From Paracoccaceae bacterium (GTDB lineage: Bacteria > Pseudomonadota > Alphaproteobacteria > Rhodobacterales > Rhodobacteraceae), in contig JANSYP010000002.1 of the NCBI GenBank assembly GCA_024742405.1, positions 310,001 to 374,000 on the forward strand: a stretch of DNA of 64,000 nucleotides. Direction: 5' to 3'. Numbering within the stretch: position 1 is the stretch's first letter; every line of letters starts with the position of its first letter. Position numbers and translations under genes: made by a program. The notes beneath the pieces are model-generated. The model was not told the origin of the DNA. It saw only the letters and a program-made list of their open reading frames with translations, and ran no database searches. Below are positions 19,389 to 29,735 of the stretch, piece after piece.

Positions 19389-19828
19389 ACCGGAAGCGGT
19401 CGCAGAATCCACGCCGAGCGACCTGCGGCCCGGTTCGATCATGGCATGCCGGACACCGACCATGGCGAGGTGTCGGTGACCGGGCATAAACGAGCGGCGT
19501 GAAAATCGACCAGACAGGCGCGTCCGCCCCCATCGATTGCCTACACCGTAGAGCACTGGCGGGCGACACCGCCCCGACCGAGGCGCGACATTCGAGTCCG
19601 CGAGTGCATTGCAACGCCATGGTCTTTCAGTTTTTTCCTTTTGATCCAACAAGTCCCGGCGCAGCCTCCAAAGCAAGTAGACGGCGCAATTGAGCTGGGC
19701 AGAGCTATACGACATCGGGCCCGCGCCCGTCTGGATTCTGGAAAACTCCGCTGCCCGAGCATACCTCAGTAGATTAGGGTTGACCCGCCCCCTCTACATG
19801 CGAGGTCTGCGGGGAGGAGACATGCACC
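19389..19828. other. 440-base gap between ccrM and the NYN gene
   Basis: No gene supported; the short frames are Arg/Ser-rich with no family. A stem-loop, CACCGAC/GTCGGTG with an 11-base loop, lies at 19454-19478 and could end the ccrM transcript. A T-rich run lies at 19630-19643. The right end should hold the promoter of the NYN gene, whose Shine-Dalgarno is GGGGAGGAGAC just before the start. Confidence 0.35.
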
Positions 19829-20548
19829 ATGACCAGCGCCGACCGTCCCAAACTCGCCATCCTGATCGATGCCGACAACACGTCGCCGTCCTGGGCCGAG
19901 TCGATCATCGAAGAAGTCGCCGCAATGGGCGAGGCCACGGTGCGGCGGATCTACGGCGATTTCTCCTCGGGTCAGATGAAGCGCTGGTCGGAGAAGCTCG
20001 CCAGACTTGCCATCGTGCCTCACCAGCAGTTTGCCAACACCGTGGGGAAAAACTCATCGGACATCGCGCTGGTGATCGACGCGATGGATCTGTTGCATTC
20101 GGGCCGGGTCGACGGGTTCTGCCTGGTCTCGTCGGACAGCGATTTCACTCGTCTGGCCAGCCGGATCCGCGAAGAGGGCGCCGATGTGATCGGCATCGGC
20201 CGGCGCACCACGCCCGAGGCGTTCCGCATGGCCTGCAAACGGTTCCTGTTCGTGGAAAACCTCACCGGTGACACAAGTCCGCCGCCGGGCAAACCCACCG
20301 AGAAGCCGATCAAGAAGCTCAAACCGACCGATGCCCGAGATCTCGTGTTGCGTGCGATGGACGCGATCGAGCAGGAGGATGAGTGGTATTCACTGGGCCA
20401 GATCGGGCAGCAGATGACCGCTGCCAATCCCGATTTCGACCCGCGCAGCTACGGCAAGCGCAAGCTCAGCGACCTGATCAACGAGTTGAAACTGTTCGAG
20501 TTGCGCCGCGGCGCGGGAAACCAGTTCGAAGCCCGCCGGATCGACTGA
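19829..20548 (+). CDS. NYN-domain (LabA/DUF88) protein with OST-HTH/LOTUS domain
   Basis: Likely RNA-binding ribonuclease. The N-terminal NYN (PIN-like) domain, about residues 1-145, shows the acidic residues expected for metal binding: ILIDADN (9-15), KNSSDIALVIDAMDLL (around 73-88), and VSSDSDFTRLASRIRE (around 98-113). After a Pro/Lys-rich linker (PPPGKPTEKPIKKLKP), residues about 165-235 form an OST-HTH/LOTUS fold with WYSLGQIGQQM and SYGKRKLSDLINEL. This domain pair is known in bacterial and eukaryotic RNA regulators. It is a stand-alone gene, so the context gives no target. Domain calls are from motif recognition. Confidence 0.85.
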   Translation: MTSADRPKLAILIDADNTSPSWAESIIEEVAAMGEATVRRIYGDFSSGQMKRWSEKLARLAIVPHQQFANTVGKNSSDIALVIDAMDLLHSGRVDGFCLVSSDSDFTRLASRIREEGADVIGIGRRTTPEAFRMACKRFLFVENLTGDTSPPPGKPTEKPIKKLKPTDARDLVLRAMDAIEQEDEWYSLGQIGQQMTAANPDFDPRSYGKRKLSDLINELKLFELRRGAGNQFEARRID

Positions 20549-20567
20549 CCCCCGGATCGTAAGGGTC

Positions 20568-21200
20568 TCAGTCGCAGCGCTCGGGCACCCCATAGCGCGC
20601 TAGGAACATGTCCACCGCGCCCGCAATCACCCGCGCGACTTCTGCCTCGCTCACGCTATCGGTGACATTAAACATCAGCCGCGGGAACAGATCGGCCTTG
20701 CACAGCTCCGCGAACTGGTCCGCCGCGAGCTGGCAATCGTCGATTTCAAGTTCGCCGCGCGCGACCGCATCCTCCAGGTACTCCTTCATCCGGCGCCGGG
20801 CGAGTTCGGGCCCCGACTGGTAAAAAGTGCGCCCGATCTCGGGGAACCGGTCCGCCTCGGCGACGCAAATGCGGAAAACACGCTGGCCCAGGTCCGACAG
20901 GAAAAAGGACGTCATCCGCTGGGCGATGTCGGTCAGCGTCGCCCGGGCGCTCTGACCGGTTTTGGACAACACCAGGGCTGTCTCCGACTGCTGAAGACAC
21001 TCGGCTTTGGCAACCTCCAGAAAGAGCAGCTTCTTGTCGGTGAAATAGCTGTAGAGCGTCGCCTTGGACACGGCCGCAGCCTTGGCGATGGCGTCGACAC
21101 TGGCCCCTTCAAAACCTTCGCGCATGAAAACCTCACGCGCCCCATCGATAACCTGATCGTACTTCCTGCCCCGCTTAGGGCTTGGAACATGCTTGTTCAC
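20568..21200 (-). CDS. TetR/AcrR-family transcriptional regulator
   Basis: DNA-binding repressor of 210 residues. The helix-turn-helix occupies about residues 15-60 (AREVFMREGFEGASVDAIAK, then AAAVSKATLYSYFTDKKLLF), typical for TetR. The ligand-binding part is of the AefR-like C-terminal type (SDLGQRVFRICVAEADRFPEIGRTFY, split as SDLGQRVFRICV and AEADRFPEIGRTFY). It is divergent from glpK with a 345-base gap, but nothing shows that it controls glpK; its own promoter is the more usual target. The ligand is unknown. Confidence 0.92.
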   Translation of the reverse strand: MNKHVPSPKRGRKYDQVIDGAREVFMREGFEGASVDAIAKAAAVSKATLYSYFTDKKLLFLEVAKAECLQQSETALVLSKTGQSARATLTDIAQRMTSFFLSDLGQRVFRICVAEADRFPEIGRTFYQSGPELARRRMKEYLEDAVARGELEIDDCQLAADQFAELCKADLFPRLMFNVTDSVSEAEVARVIAGAVDMFLARYGVPERCD

Positions 21201-21545
21201 AGTCTTCAGAACTCCTGACCTGGTCCTGACAATTTATAAACCGCACAGTTCAGTTCTTGCAACCAAGGCGCGCGCCGGCGGCGCATATCTCAGGGTAACG
21301 AAGCGGAACGCAAAGACAGCTCGTCCACGGCCATGCGTCTTGGCTATCGGCTAGCCTTGAGGCGACAGCGCCGCCCGAACCGCACCACGTCCGAATTCCT
21401 GTTCCCCACCGATTGCATGCTGCACCCCCTTGCACCGCGCGAAAATACACTCCTAAGGTCGCTCGGCGGGGAATACAGCGCGGCGTACCGTTCAACGGGT
21501 GCACGAGAATACACCCGCAACGCAGGACAGGAGGCCAGGACGCCC
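21201..21545. promoter_or_regulatory. divergent intergenic region, tetR - glpK
   Basis: 345 bases without a gene. An AT-rich patch, ACAATTTATAAACC at about 21228-21241, followed by ACAGTTCAGTTC (21245-21256), lies 30-55 bases upstream of the TetR start and is the best candidate for its promoter or operator. The open frame running into glpK from 21333 is not counted as coding, since family alignment starts at 21546. Separate -35/-10 boxes for glpK could not be named. Confidence 0.4.
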
Positions 21546-23033
21546 ATGACTCATATTCTCGCCATCGATCAGGGCACGACGTCCTCCCGAGCGATCCTCT
21601 TTGACAGTGACATGAAACCGCTTGCGATGGCGCAGCAGGAGTTCGCCCAGCACTATCCCGACAGCGGTTGGGTGGAGCATGACCCCGCCGATCTCTGGAC
21701 CACCACAGTGGACACCTGCCGACAAGCGATCGAGCGCGCGCGCATTTCTGCCGAAAGCATTGCCGCCATCGGCATCACCAATCAGCGCGAGACCACCCTC
21801 GTCTGGGACCGGCAGACCGGCAAACCCATCCACAATGCGATTGTCTGGCAAGACCGACGTACCGCCTCTCTATGCGCCGCGCTGCGCGATGACGGTAATG
21901 AGGCCATGGTGACGGCACGTACCGGGCTGCTGCTCGACCCGTACTTTTCCGGAACCAAGCTGAAATGGTTGCTCGATAACGTCGACGGCGCGCGCGCCAA
22001 GGCCAAGGCCGGAGAGCTCATCTTCGGCACCGTCGACACCTGGCTGATCTGGCATCTGACCGAAGGGCAGTCCCACGTCACCGACGCCACGAACGCGGCC
22101 CGGACCATGCTCTACGACATCCATGAAGGGAGCTGGTCGCAGGAGATCTGCGATCTTCTGGACATCCCCATTGCAATGCTGCCGGAGGTTCATGATTGCG
22201 CAAGCGATTTTGGCGTGACGCGGACCGATCTCTTTGGTCGCGAAATACCGATTTATGGTGTTGCGGGAGATCAGCAGGCCGCCACGATCGGCCAGGCCTG
22301 CTTTGAGCCGGGGATGCTGAAGTCAACCTACGGCACCGGCTGCTTTGCCCTTCTGAACACCGGCGACACACCTGTAAGCTCCTCCAACAGACTGCTGACG
22401 ACGATCGGCTACCAGTTCGACGGAACGCCCACCTACGCGCTGGAAGGGTCGATCTTCGTAGCCGGTGCAGTGGTGCAATGGCTGCGCGACGGGCTCCAGA
22501 TCATCCAGAGCGCCCACGAGACCCAGCCCCTGGCCGAGGCCGCCGATCCTGCACAGCAAATCGTTTTAGTTCCTGCTTTCACCGGGCTCGGCGCCCCCTA
22601 TTGGAACCCCGATTGCCGCGGTGCCGTCTTCGGCCTGACCCGCAGTTCGGGGCCGGCAGAGCTCGCCCGTGCGGCACTGGAAAGCGTCGGTTTCCAGACC
22701 CGGGATCTGCTGGAGGCAATGCGCGCCGATTGGCCGGAGGCTACGGAGGACGGCGTGCTGCGCGTCGATGGCGGCATGACCGCCAGCGACTGGACCATGC
22801 AGTTTCTTGCCGACATTCTGGGCGCCGAAGTGGACCGGCCAGAGATCACCGAAACCACGGCACTCGGCGTCGCCTGGCTCGCCGGCAGCCGGGCGGGAAT
22901 CTACCCAGACCGCGACGGGTTTGCAGAAACCTGGGCGCTGGAACGCCGGTTTGAGCCGAAAATGGCGCCGGACACACGCGAAATCCGCTATTCGGCGTGG
23001 AAACGCGCCGTCGCTGCGACGCTCAGCGCCTGA
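21546..23033 (+). CDS. glpK: glycerol kinase
   Basis: Phosphorylates glycerol to sn-glycerol-3-phosphate with ATP in the cytoplasm. The 495 residues have normal length. FGGY-family landmarks are visible: [15 protein letters not shown] (residues 5-19), [13 protein letters not shown] (about 77-89), [11 protein letters not shown] (about 98-108), [16 protein letters not shown] (about 237-252), STYGTGCF (about 259-266) and [19 protein letters not shown] (about 405-423). The start at 21546 follows a GGAGG-containing leader and gives the canonical [10 protein letters not shown]-terminus. No glpD, glpF or glpR lies next to it. Glycerol-3-phosphate made here is also the acceptor used by GgpS at the far end of the window, but no physical link exists. 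Confidence 0.97.
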   Translation: MTHILAIDQGTTSSRAILFDSDMKPLAMAQQEFAQHYPDSGWVEHDPADLWTTTVDTCRQAIERARISAESIAAIGITNQRETTLVWDRQTGKPIHNAIVWQDRRTASLCAALRDDGNEAMVTARTGLLLDPYFSGTKLKWLLDNVDGARAKAKAGELIFGTVDTWLIWHLTEGQSHVTDATNAARTMLYDIHEGSWSQEICDLLDIPIAMLPEVHDCASDFGVTRTDLFGREIPIYGVAGDQQAATIGQACFEPGMLKSTYGTGCFALLNTGDTPVSSSNRLLTTIGYQFDGTPTYALEGSIFVAGAVVQWLRDGLQIIQSAHETQPLAEAADPAQQIVLVPAFTGLGAPYWNPDCRGAVFGLTRSSGPAELARAALESVGFQTRDLLEAMRADWPEATEDGVLRVDGGMTASDWTMQFLADILGAEVDRPEITETTALGVAWLAGSRAGIYPDRDGFAETWALERRFEPKMAPDTREIRYSAWKRAVAATLSA

Positions 23034-23200
23034 CCCAATCTGGCGCCCGCGCGCCAAGCGTGCCCCTGCCAGGCAAAGCCGCGATGCGGTGCGGTTTGCC
23101 GGAACAGAACCGAGGTTGGCCGAGCGCGGCCCACGGGGGCGGTGATTTTTCCGACCGTCCGTGCCAGTTTGACCCGACCCCAATGATCAAAGGTATCCTG

Positions 23201-23560
23201 ATGTTTCGCCCACTTCTCTGTCTGCTTGCCGTAACAGCCCTCGCCGCGTGCACGACTCCGCCGGCGCTGACGCCGGTCCCCCTGCCAGCGCCGGGTCCCG
23301 AAGCAGCACCTCCAGCCGCGCCCACTGACGCGCCCGTCGAACCGAGCGCGGCTGATCCGGCTCAAATGGCCGCGGCCTGCCGCAACGCCGCCGCCGGCCA
23401 GTTGAATGTCGCAGCCGCAGCCGTTTCGCTGTCACCCGCCGAAGAAACATCACTAGGCTTCGTCGTCTTCGGCGAGGCGACCGGATCGGGCGGCAGCGCG
23501 CGGCCATTCGAATGCAGTTTCGGCAGAGATGGGGCATTGCGCGTCGTGCGCGCCGCCTGA
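23201..23560 (+). CDS. small secreted lipoprotein, unknown function
   Basis: About 119 residues. The N-terminus (MFRPLLCLLAVTALAAC) is a lipoprotein signal with a lipobox LAAC, so Cys17 would be lipidated. A Pro/Ala-rich spacer follows to about residue 55, then a compact region with AAACRNAAAGQLNV and a C-terminal segment ending in FECSFGRDGALRVVRAA. Two cysteines remain in the mature part (in AACRN and FECSF) and might pair. I recognise the general look of short alphaproteobacterial envelope proteins but no named family. The chosen start has AAAGG upstream; an ATG at 23183 is possible. Confidence 0.6.
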   Translation: MFRPLLCLLAVTALAACTTPPALTPVPLPAPGPEAAPPAAPTDAPVEPSAADPAQMAAACRNAAAGQLNVAAAAVSLSPAEETSLGFVVFGEATGSGGSARPFECSFGRDGALRVVRAA

Positions 23561-23663
23561 AGCGCATGGTGGCACGCGCCGGGATCACACCGGCCCGTGC
23601 CATGACGAGACCCTGCCAAAACAGGGGCAGCGGCTGTTCTTGCGCGACTTGGGCGCCGGCCCT

Positions 23664-24338
23664 TTACGCAGCCAGCGGCGCGATCAGCTCGGGTCCGGCG
23701 GCACGGTTCGAGTTCACCGCCGGGTCGACACGATGAAAGCACAGCGCATCCACCGGGGCCGCGCGCATCAGCGCCGCTGCGCCGTGTCCGGCCTCTCCCA
23801 GCCAAAGCGGCCAGTCAGGCGCCGCAAGCAGGACCGGCATCCGATGGTGAATCGCCGACATCGGCGCGTTCGCCGCGGTCGTGACGATCGCGCAGCTGCG
23901 CAGGGTCTCACCGCCGCCATCCTTGGTGGTCCAGTCCTGCCAAACCCCGGCAAAGGCAAGGAGCGCCCCCTGCGACGGATGGATGTACCAGGGCAGGCGC
24001 GTGCCCGCGTCATCCTTGGTCCACTCGAAAAATCCGGTCGCCGGGATCAGACAGCGCCGGGAACGGCATGCGGCGCGAAAGGCCGGTTTCTCAGCAATGG
24101 TCTCGGCGCGCGCATTGATTAGCAACGGCCCGTCGGTAGGTGTCTTGTACCAATGCGGCAGAAACCCCCAACGCAGCGCGGCGAGCCGCCGGGCGCCGCC
24201 GTCCTGAAGCACAGCGTGCACAGAGTTTGTCGGGCAGATGTTGTAGTTCGGCACGTCCGGCAGATCATTCGATGGCACAGCCTCGAAAAGCTGTGCCACC
24301 GCATCATGGGGCAGGGTCAGGGCAAAGCGACCACACAT
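23664..24338 (-). CDS. SRAP-family abasic-site protein (YedK/HMCES-like)
   Basis: DNA-damage protein that forms a covalent thiazolidine link with abasic sites in single-stranded DNA. The N-terminus starts MCGRF, so Cys2 becomes the reactive N-terminal residue after methionine removal. Other conserved parts are visible: PNYNICPT (about residues 30-37), LRWGFLPHW (about 55-63), NARAETIAEKPAFRAA (about 75-90), RRCLIPATGFFEW (about 94-106) and SAIHHRMPVLL (about 160-170, with the catalytic His). The length of 224 residues is normal. It runs in the same direction as, and just downstream of, the 5'-nucleotidase gene, with 15 bases between. Confidence 0.95.
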   Translation of the reverse strand: MCGRFALTLPHDAVAQLFEAVPSNDLPDVPNYNICPTNSVHAVLQDGGARRLAALRWGFLPHWYKTPTDGPLLINARAETIAEKPAFRAACRSRRCLIPATGFFEWTKDDAGTRLPWYIHPSQGALLAFAGVWQDWTTKDGGGETLRSCAIVTTAANAPMSAIHHRMPVLLAAPDWPLWLGEAGHGAAALMRAAPVDALCFHRVDPAVNSNRAAGPELIAPLAA

Positions 24339-24353
24339 CGAGACGCCGAGCGA

Positions 24354-25952
24354 CTACTGTTCCGTAATCGCGATGCGCCCGTCGAGATAGGGTTCATAGG
24401 GCACGCTGAGCGTCGCGAGGTAGTCGGCCAGGACCTTGTCCAGTCCCGGGCCGTAATCATAGGCATCCTCGGCCACTTCGAACATCCCGTACCCGTCGCC
24501 CCCCTTGCGGACGTAGTCGTTGGTTGCGACGCCGTAGCGCGCTTCGGGGTCGATCGGCACCCAAGCCTCCCCATCGGTCACCTCGACGCTGAGGATCCGA
24601 CCCTCGTTCGGTCCGACAGCCGGATCCCAGACGAACCGCAACCCCGAGACCTGCGGGAAGCGGCCCTTTACGTCCTCGACCTGGCTCACGCCATTTTCCA
24701 GCGCGTCGATGATCTGCGCTCCGGTCGCGGTAAAGGTGGAGAGCGTGTTCTGGAACGGCAGCACCGTCAGCACATCGCCCATCGTCACCTCGCCCTCGTC
24801 GATGGACGCGCGCAAGCCGCCGCCATTGGTGAGCGCGATCGTGACCCCCTGGTTGCGCACCCGGTCCAGCATCGCGTCGGTAACCAGATTGCCCATGGTG
24901 CATTCGCCGACGCGGCACGAGCCGCGATCCCCGTCGATGACCGCGGCAGATATCCCGACCACCTCCTTTTTGATCTTCTCTATTGGCTCCGCGCGTTCCG
25001 CGACCCGCGCCGCAATCTCGGGATCCTGGGCGACGTCCGGTCCGATCGCGATCGGCCCGCCTGTGGCCGAGATCACGTTGCCGTCGTCATCGAAGGTGAG
25101 CACCAGATGCCCCAGCCAGCGCCCGTAGGCCCCGGCCTGGACGACCGGCACGGCACCCTCCATCACCGGGTAGGGCCCTCGTGCGTCCGGATCGTCGCTG
25201 TTGAGGTACGTGTGGGAATGTCCGCCCACGACCACGTCCAACCCGGGCACTTGAGCGGCAATCTCCAGATCACGGTTGAGCCCGACATGGGTGAGCGCGA
25301 TGATCTTGTTGACCCCTTCGGCCTGAAGTGCTGCGACATCTGCAGTCAGCGCTTCGACCTCGTCGAAAAAGATCACGTTCGGCCCCGGCGACGAGGTGTC
25401 CACGGTATCCGTTGCCAGCGCCGAGACGATGCCGATCTGCTCTCCGCCGACCTCCAAGGTGACATAGTCGCCGAGAACCTCGGCCAGCAATGGCTCGCCC
25501 GCGACGTCGAGATTGCCGGAGATCACGGGGAAAGGGACTTGCGCTATGAAGTCGGCGAAATTGACCGGCCCGTCATCGAATTCGTGGTTCCCCGCGGCCA
25601 TCACGCCAAAACCGATCTCGGTCATGAACTCGGCCGCCGCCCGCCCCTTGTAGGTGGTATAGATCAGCGAGCCCTGGAACTGGTCCCCTGCATCGAGGGT
25701 GATCACATTGGCACCTTCGGCCTCCAGGCGATCGCGCGTTTCGTTCAGAAGCGTCGCAAGCCGCGCGACCCCGCCAAAGCATTCATCCGCAGCCTGATCG
25801 TCCTCAGAACAGGTCGCGTTGTATTTGTTCACCGGCTCAATCCGGCTGTGCAGATCGTTGATATGAAGTATGTGCAGCACATAATCTGCCTGCGCTGTCC
25901 CGCCGATGGCAAGCGTCCCTGCCAGCACAAGTGGTCCCAGTTTCCGCATCAT
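24354..25952 (-). CDS. periplasmic 5'-nucleotidase / metallophosphoesterase (UshA-like)
   Basis: Secreted bifunctional enzyme of the UshA group that dephosphorylates nucleotides or related compounds. Residues 1-22 form a signal peptide (LGPLVLAGTLAIGGTAQA). The calcineurin-like N-domain has the metal-binding motifs HINDLHSRIEP (about 30-40), DAGDQFQGS (about 89-97), AAGNHEFDDG (about 119-128), THVG (about 204) and GGHSHTY (about 222-228). The C-terminal nucleotidase domain has ALTNGGGLRASIDEG (about 380) and the substrate stack motif NDYVRKGGDGYGMF (about 478-491). Total length 532 is usual. A role in nucleotide scavenging would fit the nucleoside importer elsewhere in the window; that link is inference. 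Confidence 0.92.
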   Translation of the reverse strand: MMRKLGPLVLAGTLAIGGTAQADYVLHILHINDLHSRIEPVNKYNATCSEDDQAADECFGGVARLATLLNETRDRLEAEGANVITLDAGDQFQGSLIYTTYKGRAAAEFMTEIGFGVMAAGNHEFDDGPVNFADFIAQVPFPVISGNLDVAGEPLLAEVLGDYVTLEVGGEQIGIVSALATDTVDTSSPGPNVIFFDEVEALTADVAALQAEGVNKIIALTHVGLNRDLEIAAQVPGLDVVVGGHSHTYLNSDDPDARGPYPVMEGAVPVVQAGAYGRWLGHLVLTFDDDGNVISATGGPIAIGPDVAQDPEIAARVAERAEPIEKIKKEVVGISAAVIDGDRGSCRVGECTMGNLVTDAMLDRVRNQGVTIALTNGGGLRASIDEGEVTMGDVLTVLPFQNTLSTFTATGAQIIDALENGVSQVEDVKGRFPQVSGLRFVWDPAVGPNEGRILSVEVTDGEAWVPIDPEARYGVATNDYVRKGGDGYGMFEVAEDAYDYGPGLDKVLADYLATLSVPYEPYLDGRIAITEQ

Positions 25953-26063
25953 TGGCTCCGCCCCCGTTGTCGCGCTGCAACGAGCCTGCCTGCGTCACCC
26001 CGCTTTAGGCAAGGACTCTGGCGTGTCTTGACGGAAATTCCTGTGCCGGGCAGGAGAACTGCC

Positions 26064-26405
26064 ATGATCATCTACAAAATCTTTCGCGCCGTAGAGTGGG
26101 ACGCGCTCTGCGCAGCAGGCCAGACCGCCGGCGCCCCGGTAGATCTGGCCGATGGCTATATTCATTTCTCGACGGCCGAACAGGTGCGCGAGACCGCGGC
26201 CAAGCACTTCGCCGGCGCCGAGGGGCTGGTTCTTGTGCAACTCGACAGCGACCGCCTCGGCGATGCGCTGAAATGGGAGCCATCGCGCGGCGGTGCGCTT
26301 TTCCCGCACCTCTACCGCGTTTTGCGACGTGATGAGGTTCTGTGCCACGATCCCCTGCCGATTGGGCCTGACGGTGCACACGTCTTTCCGGACGCGCTGC
26401 CATGA
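26064..26405 (+). CDS. DUF952 family protein
   Basis: Small cytoplasmic protein, 113 residues, of the DUF952 family. Recognisable features are the start [16 protein letters not shown], the [14 protein letters not shown] segment (about residues 29-42) and the [17 protein letters not shown] segment (about 74-90). No biochemical role is established to my knowledge. The start follows GCAGGAGAACTGCC. It overlaps pyrD by four bases (ATGA), so the two are translated together, an association that recurs in alphaproteobacteria and hints at a housekeeping role. Confidence 0.85.
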   Translation: MIIYKIFRAVEWDALCAAGQTAGAPVDLADGYIHFSTAEQVRETAAKHFAGAEGLVLVQLDSDRLGDALKWEPSRGGALFPHLYRVLRRDEVLCHDPLPIGPDGAHVFPDALP

Positions 26406-27463
26406 GCCTTTTTGAAGCCGCAGCGCTGCGCGCCTTGAGGCTGGCTGATCCCGAGACCGCCCATCGCTGGGCGATCACTGCGCTGGAGCGGGGCTGGACC
26501 CCGCGCCCCGGCCCCGTCACCTCGCCCAGGTTGCACGTCACGCTGGCGGGGCTGGATCTGCCCAACCCGGTCGGCTTGGCCGCAGGGTTCGACAAGCACG
26601 CCACAGCGCTCGATGGTCTGTGCACCGCCGGCTTTGGCTATGTCGAGATCGGTGGGGTTACCCCGAGATCCCAACCCGGCAACCCACGCCCGCGGGTCTT
26701 TCGCCTGAATCGACATGGCGGTGTGATCAACCGCTATGGGCTCAACAGCGACGGCGCCGAAGCCGTTGCGATGCGCCTCGCGGCTTTCCGTCGGATTGGC
26801 GCGCCACCGGTGCCCGTCGGTCTCAATCTCGGTGCGAACAAGGACAGCGCCGACCGACCCGCCGACTATGCCGAGGTTCTGCGCATCTGCGGGCCCCATG
26901 TCGACTATGCGACAATCAACGTCTCGTCGCCCAACACCGAAGGCCTGCGCGAGCTGCAGGGGCGCGCGGCGCTCTGGGGTGTCCTGACAGGCGTTCTGCA
27001 GGTCCGCGCAGATCTGCCCCGCCGCATCCCCGTTTTCGTCAAGATTGCCCCGGATATGACAGATGCCGATCTGGCCGACGTGGCCGAGGTCGCGATGGAA
27101 AGCGCGCTGGACGGGATCGTGGCCACCAACACCACCACTTCCCGAGACGGTATCGAGGGACGCCATGCGAGCCAGCAGGGCGGTCTGTCGGGCCGCCCGC
27201 TTTTTGCGCGCTCGACTGAGGTTCTGGCTACGCTCTACCGGCTGACGGACGGCAAACTGCCACTGATCGGCGTCGGCGGGATCGAGGATGCGGACACTGC
27301 CTATGCCAAGATCCGCGCCGGGGCGACGGCGGTGCAGCTCTACTCGGCGCTGACCTGGAACGGGCTGTCGCTCGTGGGCCGGATCGCCGACGGGCTCGAC
27401 ACGCGGCTCGCTGCCGACGGTTTCGCCAATGTGGCAGATGCCGTGGGCGTCGGCACCCGCTGA
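26402..27463 (+). CDS. pyrD: dihydroorotate dehydrogenase (quinone), class 2
   Basis: Membrane-associated FMN enzyme that oxidises dihydroorotate to orotate with quinone, the fourth step of pyrimidine synthesis. The 353 residues fit class 2. Features seen: the N-terminal amphipathic region ([18 protein letters not shown]), [16 protein letters not shown] (about 59-74), NRYGLNSDG (about 110), [14 protein letters not shown] (about 176-189, with the catalytic Ser), KIAPDMTD (about 213), TNTTTSRDG (about 241) and [19 protein letters not shown] (about 280-298). It is coupled to the DUF952 gene by a four-base overlap. Confidence 0.96.
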   Translation: MSLFEAAALRALRLADPETAHRWAITALERGWTPRPGPVTSPRLHVTLAGLDLPNPVGLAAGFDKHATALDGLCTAGFGYVEIGGVTPRSQPGNPRPRVFRLNRHGGVINRYGLNSDGAEAVAMRLAAFRRIGAPPVPVGLNLGANKDSADRPADYAEVLRICGPHVDYATINVSSPNTEGLRELQGRAALWGVLTGVLQVRADLPRRIPVFVKIAPDMTDADLADVAEVAMESALDGIVATNTTTSRDGIEGRHASQQGGLSGRPLFARSTEVLATLYRLTDGKLPLIGVGGIEDADTAYAKIRAGATAVQLYSALTWNGLSLVGRIADGLDTRLAADGFANVADAVGVGTR

Positions 27464-27559
27464 ACAGGCCGGCTTGACACCGCCCACTCACCGCAGCAAA
27501 CCGTCCGCTACCCGCAACCGGGCGTTTCGTAGGCGCCAAACCGACGAGGAGGACCTGTG

Positions 27560-29506
27560 ATGTCCCAAGTCTCCCTGACATTCCCCGATGGCGCGACGCG
27601 CTCTTATCCCTCCGGGACCACCCCGGGCGAGGTCGCAGCGAGCATTTCCTCGAGCCTTGGCAAGAAAGCGATCTCGGCGCAGCTGAACGGTGCGCATTGG
27701 GACCTTGCCTGGCCCATCCGGACCGATGCCGAGATCGCCATCAACACCATGAAGGACGAGGCCCCCGCACTGGAGCTGATCCGGCATGACCTGGCCCATA
27801 TCATGGCCCGTGCGGTGCAAGAGATCTGGCCGGACGTGAAGGTCACCATTGGCCCGGTGATCAAGGATGGCTGGTACTATGATTTCGACCGAGCCGAGCC
27901 CTTCACACCGGAGGATCTGGGCGCCATCGAGGCCAAGATGCGCGAGATCATCGCCGCGCGCGACCCGGTGCGCACCGAGGTTTGGGACCGCGCCCGCGCC
28001 GTGGCGCATTACGAGGCCAACGGAGAACCGTACAAGGTAGAGCTGATCGACGCGATCCCCGGCGACGAACCGCTTCGAATGTACTGGCACGGGGATTGGC
28101 AGGATCTCTGCCGCGGGCCCCACTTGCAGCATACCGGCCAGGTTCCCGCGGACGCGTTCAAGCTGATGAAGGTCGCCGGCGCCTACTGGCGCGGTGACAG
28201 CGACCGGCAGATGTTGCAGCGGATCTACGGCGTCGGATTTCAGAACCGGCAGCAACTCAAGGAGTATCTGCACTTTCTGGAGGAAGCCGAGAAACGAGAC
28301 CACCGCCGCCTGGGCCGCGAGATGGAGCTGTTTCACTTCCAGGAGGAAGCGCCGGGTATGGTGTTCTGGCACCCCAATGGCTGGACGATCTACCGCGAAC
28401 TCGAAGACTACATGCGCCGCCGGCTCGACGCGGCGGGCTATCGCGAGATCAAGACCCCCCAGGTGGTGGATCGCAAACTCTGGGAAGCGAGCGGTCACTG
28501 GGACAAGTACCGCGAAAACATGTACATCACCGAGATCGACGAGGAACATGCCAACGAAAAGCGCACCAATGCGCTCAAGCCGATGAACTGTCCCTGCCAC
28601 GTCCAGGTCTTCAACCAAGGCATCAAGAGCTACCGCGACCTGCCGATGCGGCTGGCGGAGTTCGGGTCCTGCCACCGTTACGAGGCCCATGGCGCGCTGC
28701 ACGGGCTGATGCGGGTGCGCGGCTTCACCCAGGACGATGCGCATATCTTCTGCACCGAGGACCAGATCGAGGCCGAATGCGCGGCCTTCATCGACCTGCT
28801 TTCCACAATCTATCGCGACACGGGATTCGGTAGCTTCGATATCAAGCTGTCCACCCGGCCAGAGGTACGCGTGGGCTCCGACGAGGTCTGGGACAAGGCC
28901 GAAGCGGCGCTGGAAAAGGCCATTCTGAGCGTGCGCAACGACTATGAGGTCGATCCCGGCGAAGGCGCGTTCTACGGGCCGAAGCTCGATTTCAAGCTCA
29001 CCGACGCCATTGGACGCGAATGGCAGTGCGGCACGTTCCAGGCTGATTTCAACCTGCCCGAGCGGCTCGACGCCACCTATGTCGGTGCGGACGGCGAAAA
29101 GCACCGCCCCGTTATGCTGCACCGCGCGATTCTGGGCAGTTTCGAGCGTTTCATCGGCATCCTGATAGAAAACTATGCCGGCAAGCTGCCCTTCTGGCTC
29201 GCGCCGCGCCAGATCGTGGTTGCCTCAATCGTGTCGGATGCGGACCCTTACGTGCACGAAGTGGTCGGCAGATTGCGCGCCGCGGGGCTGCGAGCGGAGC
29301 CCGACATCCGCAACGAAAAAATCAATTTCAAGGTGCGCGAGCATTCGGTCGGCAAGGTGCCGGTGATCCTGGCCTGCGGCATGCGCGAGGTCGAAGAGCA
29401 GAGCGTGACAGTACGCCGGCTGGGCGAAAAACGCACATCGACGATGTCCCTGGACGAGGTCACGGATGCGCTCAGGGCCGAGGCCACTCCACCCGATTTA
29501 CTGTAA
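27560..29506 (+). CDS. thrS: threonyl-tRNA synthetase
   Basis: Charges tRNA-Thr. The 648-residue protein has all domains in order: TGS (about 1-60), the editing domain with [11 protein letters not shown] (about 75-85), the class II catalytic core with [10 protein letters not shown] (about 342), [20 protein letters not shown] (about 370-389) and TQDDAHIFC (about 391-399), and the anticodon-binding domain from about 540. The start at ATG 27560 lies seven bases after GAGGAGG; a GTG one codon earlier is too close to that site. It stands alone, with 96 bases after pyrD. Confidence 0.98.
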   Translation: MSQVSLTFPDGATRSYPSGTTPGEVAASISSSLGKKAISAQLNGAHWDLAWPIRTDAEIAINTMKDEAPALELIRHDLAHIMARAVQEIWPDVKVTIGPVIKDGWYYDFDRAEPFTPEDLGAIEAKMREIIAARDPVRTEVWDRARAVAHYEANGEPYKVELIDAIPGDEPLRMYWHGDWQDLCRGPHLQHTGQVPADAFKLMKVAGAYWRGDSDRQMLQRIYGVGFQNRQQLKEYLHFLEEAEKRDHRRLGREMELFHFQEEAPGMVFWHPNGWTIYRELEDYMRRRLDAAGYREIKTPQVVDRKLWEASGHWDKYRENMYITEIDEEHANEKRTNALKPMNCPCHVQVFNQGIKSYRDLPMRLAEFGSCHRYEAHGALHGLMRVRGFTQDDAHIFCTEDQIEAECAAFIDLLSTIYRDTGFGSFDIKLSTRPEVRVGSDEVWDKAEAALEKAILSVRNDYEVDPGEGAFYGPKLDFKLTDAIGREWQCGTFQADFNLPERLDATYVGADGEKHRPVMLHRAILGSFERFIGILIENYAGKLPFWLAPRQIVVASIVSDADPYVHEVVGRLRAAGLRAEPDIRNEKINFKVREHSVGKVPVILACGMREVEEQSVTVRRLGEKRTSTMSLDEVTDALRAEATPPDLL

Positions 29507-29652
29507 CAAACACCTTCAGTTCGGCTGCCGCCGCGACGGCCGGGCAAGGCATGTCGTATTTTTTAGTTTGAAAACATGCACTTAAGCTTCGGCCTCTGGT
29601 TTTGCTTGTCACCGTCAGTGACGCCCGCGTGAGACACGGGGGTGTGAGTAGC

Positions 29653-29735
29653 GTAACGACAAGCAATTTTTCTAGGTTTACAGTGTTGCTAGAGATGCGA
29701 CACCGACTTCGTACCGACGAAAAAGGACACAGCCC
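29653..29735 (+). promoter_or_regulatory. presumed promoter region of the bufferin operon
   Basis: The 229 bases between thrS and bufA are AT-richer than their surroundings. GTAACG at 29653-29658 resembles the -35 part (GTAAC) of the copper/sulfur-responsive ECF sigma promoters described for Caulobacter bufferin-type genes. I could not find a convincing matching -10 at the right spacing, and no sigma factor gene is in the window. An AAAGGA lies before the start. Confidence 0.3.

Noticed and set aside
19425-19445. GGTTCGA-like TPsiC sequence suggesting a tRNA
   Set aside because: No acceptor stem, D-arm or anticodon arm can be built around it.
21333-21545. N-terminal extension of glycerol kinase
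   Set aside because: Glycerol kinases begin directly with the [12 protein letters not shown]-type segment; the 71 extra codons look random.
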